A DNA stretch of 64,000 bases from Corynebacterium glaucum (GTDB lineage: Bacteria > Actinomycetota > Actinomycetes > Mycobacteriales > Mycobacteriaceae). This document shows positions 62,800 through 64,000 of the stretch, piece by piece; the first letter of the stretch is position 1; every line of letters begins with the position of its first letter. The stretch covers positions 2,344,674-2,408,673 of the forward strand of contig NZ_CP019688.1 in the NCBI RefSeq assembly GCF_002287505.1, written 5' to 3'. The position numbers and the translations under genes are program-made. The notes under the pieces were generated by a model. The model was not told the DNA's origin. It saw nothing but the letters and a program-made list of their open reading frames with translations, and searched no databases.

Positions 62800-64000
62800 A
62801 GCTCCGGTAGCCCCGGCGCACCTGCGGTGAGGAGTTCGCGCACGGCGCGGGTGGCGCGGCAATCGTCCTCGTTGTAGCGCAGCAGCATGTCGCGGGCGCG
62901 CTGGTCACCGAGGCGGGCCGCGCGGCGCAGGGCGACGGAGCGCTCACCGTCGACGTCGTCGTCCTCCCACTCGAAACCCACCACGGGTCCGAGTACCTTC
63001 AGCCCCAGCCCATCGGTACCGACGAGGTGGCGGCGGGCATGCGCGAACACGTCGATCCATTCGTCAGAGCTGATGAACGCGTTCACCTCCGCCGCATCGA
63101 TGGAGTCGAAGCGCTTCGCAGAGGCCTTCAGCCAGTAGTTCTCGCCACCGGAGGCGTAGCAGTACGCGGCGAACGTCTTCCCGGCCGCGTGGGCCTCGGC
63201 GCGCACGCCCATGAGCCAGGTCCAGAACGCGTTGAAGTTCGCCTCTTCAGCGGTCACAGCTGCATCGGCACCGCGCGCGCCAGCACCCCCGCGCCCGCCA
63301 GCACCCCCGCGCCCGCCAGCACCCCCGCACCCAGTCGGCGCTTCCAGCTCATCCCAGGTCACACACGCCCGGTAGGTCTGACCGTCGAACGCGCCCCACA
63401 GGTACGCCCCTTGGTCCAGGTACGCCTCCATGTCCACGTCGATTTCCACGTCGGCGCGCGGCATCGCAATCTCGCCGGGGCGACGAAGCACCGGCACACC
63501 CTCGCGCCACGCGCGGGCGACGGCGCTGGGCTCGCCCACGCCTGCGTCGATAAGCGATTGCACCGTCGCATACCCCCGCTCGCGCCAGGTGTCGCCGCGC
63601 CCGCCAGGCAGCACCAGCGAGATGTCGTCGAGCTCCTCCAACCGCGGCTCGCACAGCGGCCAGAACCGGCAGGTCGCACACTGTTTCAGCCGCTTCGGCT
63701 CAGTCGGTACCGGCGCTGCGAGCGCGTCCAGCAATGGCGGGATGAAACGGGTGACATCGTCGACATAAGCGCGGGAGCGGTCTTGGCCGATGATGCCTCC
63801 GCGCCCCGTCGCTAAGCCGCGCTCGCGCAACAGCAGCTCAGCGAGCGCGAGCCGGTACCCGTCGGTGGTGTGATGGCGCGCTTTCGCGTTCACTACCAGC
63901 GGTTTCGACAGCCCGAGCCGGTTTGTGGCCACCATCTCGAGCGTGGCGGTAGGGTGCGGCCGTGCGACGCGATGGTTCGAGATGATGACGGGGGCGTAAG
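62790..64000 (-). CDS. RecB-like nuclease, TM0106 family (5' end outside window)
   Basis: The visible 403 codons are the C-terminal part; reading continues in frame to 64000 (YAPVIISNHRVARPHPTATLE), so the start lies beyond the edge. Features: Cys cluster KRLKQCATCRFWPLCEPRL, typical of RecB-like Fe-S nucleases, and a C-terminal RNase H-like domain (EWEDDDVDGERS; LLRYNEDDCRATRAVRELL). TM0106 proteins are uncharacterised putative nucleases. A Gly-rich insert near the middle is encoded by an 18-bp minisatellite. The dispersed 11-mer is at 63545. Confidence 0.82.
   Translation of the reverse strand, partial: YAPVIISNHRVARPHPTATLEMVATNRLGLSKPLVVNAKARHHTTDGYRLALAELLLRERGLATGRGGIIGQDRSRAYVDDVTRFIPPLLDALAAPVPTEPKRLKQCATCRFWPLCEPRLEELDDISLVLPGGRGDTWRERGYATVQSLIDAGVGEPSAVARAWREGVPVLRRPGEIAMPRADVEIDVDMEAYLDQGAYLWGAFDGQTYRACVTWDELEAPTGCGGAGGRGGAGGRGGAGARGADAAVTAEEANFNAFWTWLMGVRAEAHAAGKTFAAYCYASGGENYWLKASAKRFDSIDAAEVNAFISSDEWIDVFAHARRHLVGTDGLGLKVLGPVVGFEWEDDDVDGERSVALRRAARLGDQRARDMLLRYNEDDCRATRAVRELLTAGAPGLPELHA
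63281..63334. repeat. 18-bp minisatellite inside the nuclease gene
   Basis: CAGCACCCCCGCGCCCGC occurs twice exactly and a third time imperfectly (63281-63298, 63299-63316, 63317-63334), encoding a Gly/Ala/Arg linker on the minus strand. Copy changes would keep the frame. Confidence 0.9.

Overview
The window is high-GC actinobacterial DNA from the genus Corynebacterium or a very close mycolate-bearing relative. From 1 to about 15.3 kb it carries, in the order known from mycobacteria and corynebacteria, the genes that build and decorate mycolyl-arabinogalactan: fadD32 (cut by the left edge), a cutinase-like hydrolase, a small lipoprotein, two mycolyltransferases, aftB, ubiA (DPPR synthase), a PAP2 phosphatase, glfT2 and glf. 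A TetR/Sap-family pair with a clear operator and a CPA1 antiporter interrupt the series. A secreted PGRP-type amidase with an LGFP-like tail follows glf.

From 17 to 29 kb lie conserved housekeeping genes: glpK, an AbiEi/DUF559-like protein beside an inverted-repeat cluster, a HAD phosphatase, plsC, serS, a FarR-like GntR regulator, septum-formation-like and zincin-like proteins, a histidine phosphatase, pheA, a CPBP protease and an LCP ligase (lcpB-like). From 29.2 to 36.5 kb is an accessory region with two metabolic islets: an ascorbate-type PTS (EIIC and an EIIA-EIIB fusion), and acyl-CoA dehydrogenase + CoA-transferase + YjiH transporter. They are separated by a small in-frame chimeric pseudogene made from the start of the downstream amidohydrolase and the end of the upstream LCP gene. 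This looks like the join of a tandem duplication or of two alternative islets.

From 36.5 to 47 kb is a histidine-utilisation cluster (AGCS symporter, hutG, the IclR regulator hutR, hutH, a flavin reductase, an MHS-type transporter, hutU, hutI). Related 14-bp palindromes sit before the flavin-reductase/transporter pair, before hutU and before the acyl-CoA dehydrogenase islet, suggesting one HutR-type regulon. From 49.8 to 57.2 kb is the ugpAEBC glycerol-3-phosphate importer with two glycerophosphodiesterase genes and a PHO-box-like repeat. The right end has an alpha/beta hydrolase, a DUF1345 protein, msrA, sodA, an MFS exporter and a RecB-like nuclease gene cut by the right edge.

Two window-wide features stand out. 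An 11-mer, GCTTATCGACG, occurs 15 times exactly, on both strands and in three reading frames, where about 0.03 copies would be expected. Many genes also seem to have a -10 box 6 to 8 nt before the start codon and no Shine-Dalgarno, the pattern of leaderless mRNAs. I saw no rRNA, tRNA, CRISPR array or complete insertion sequence.
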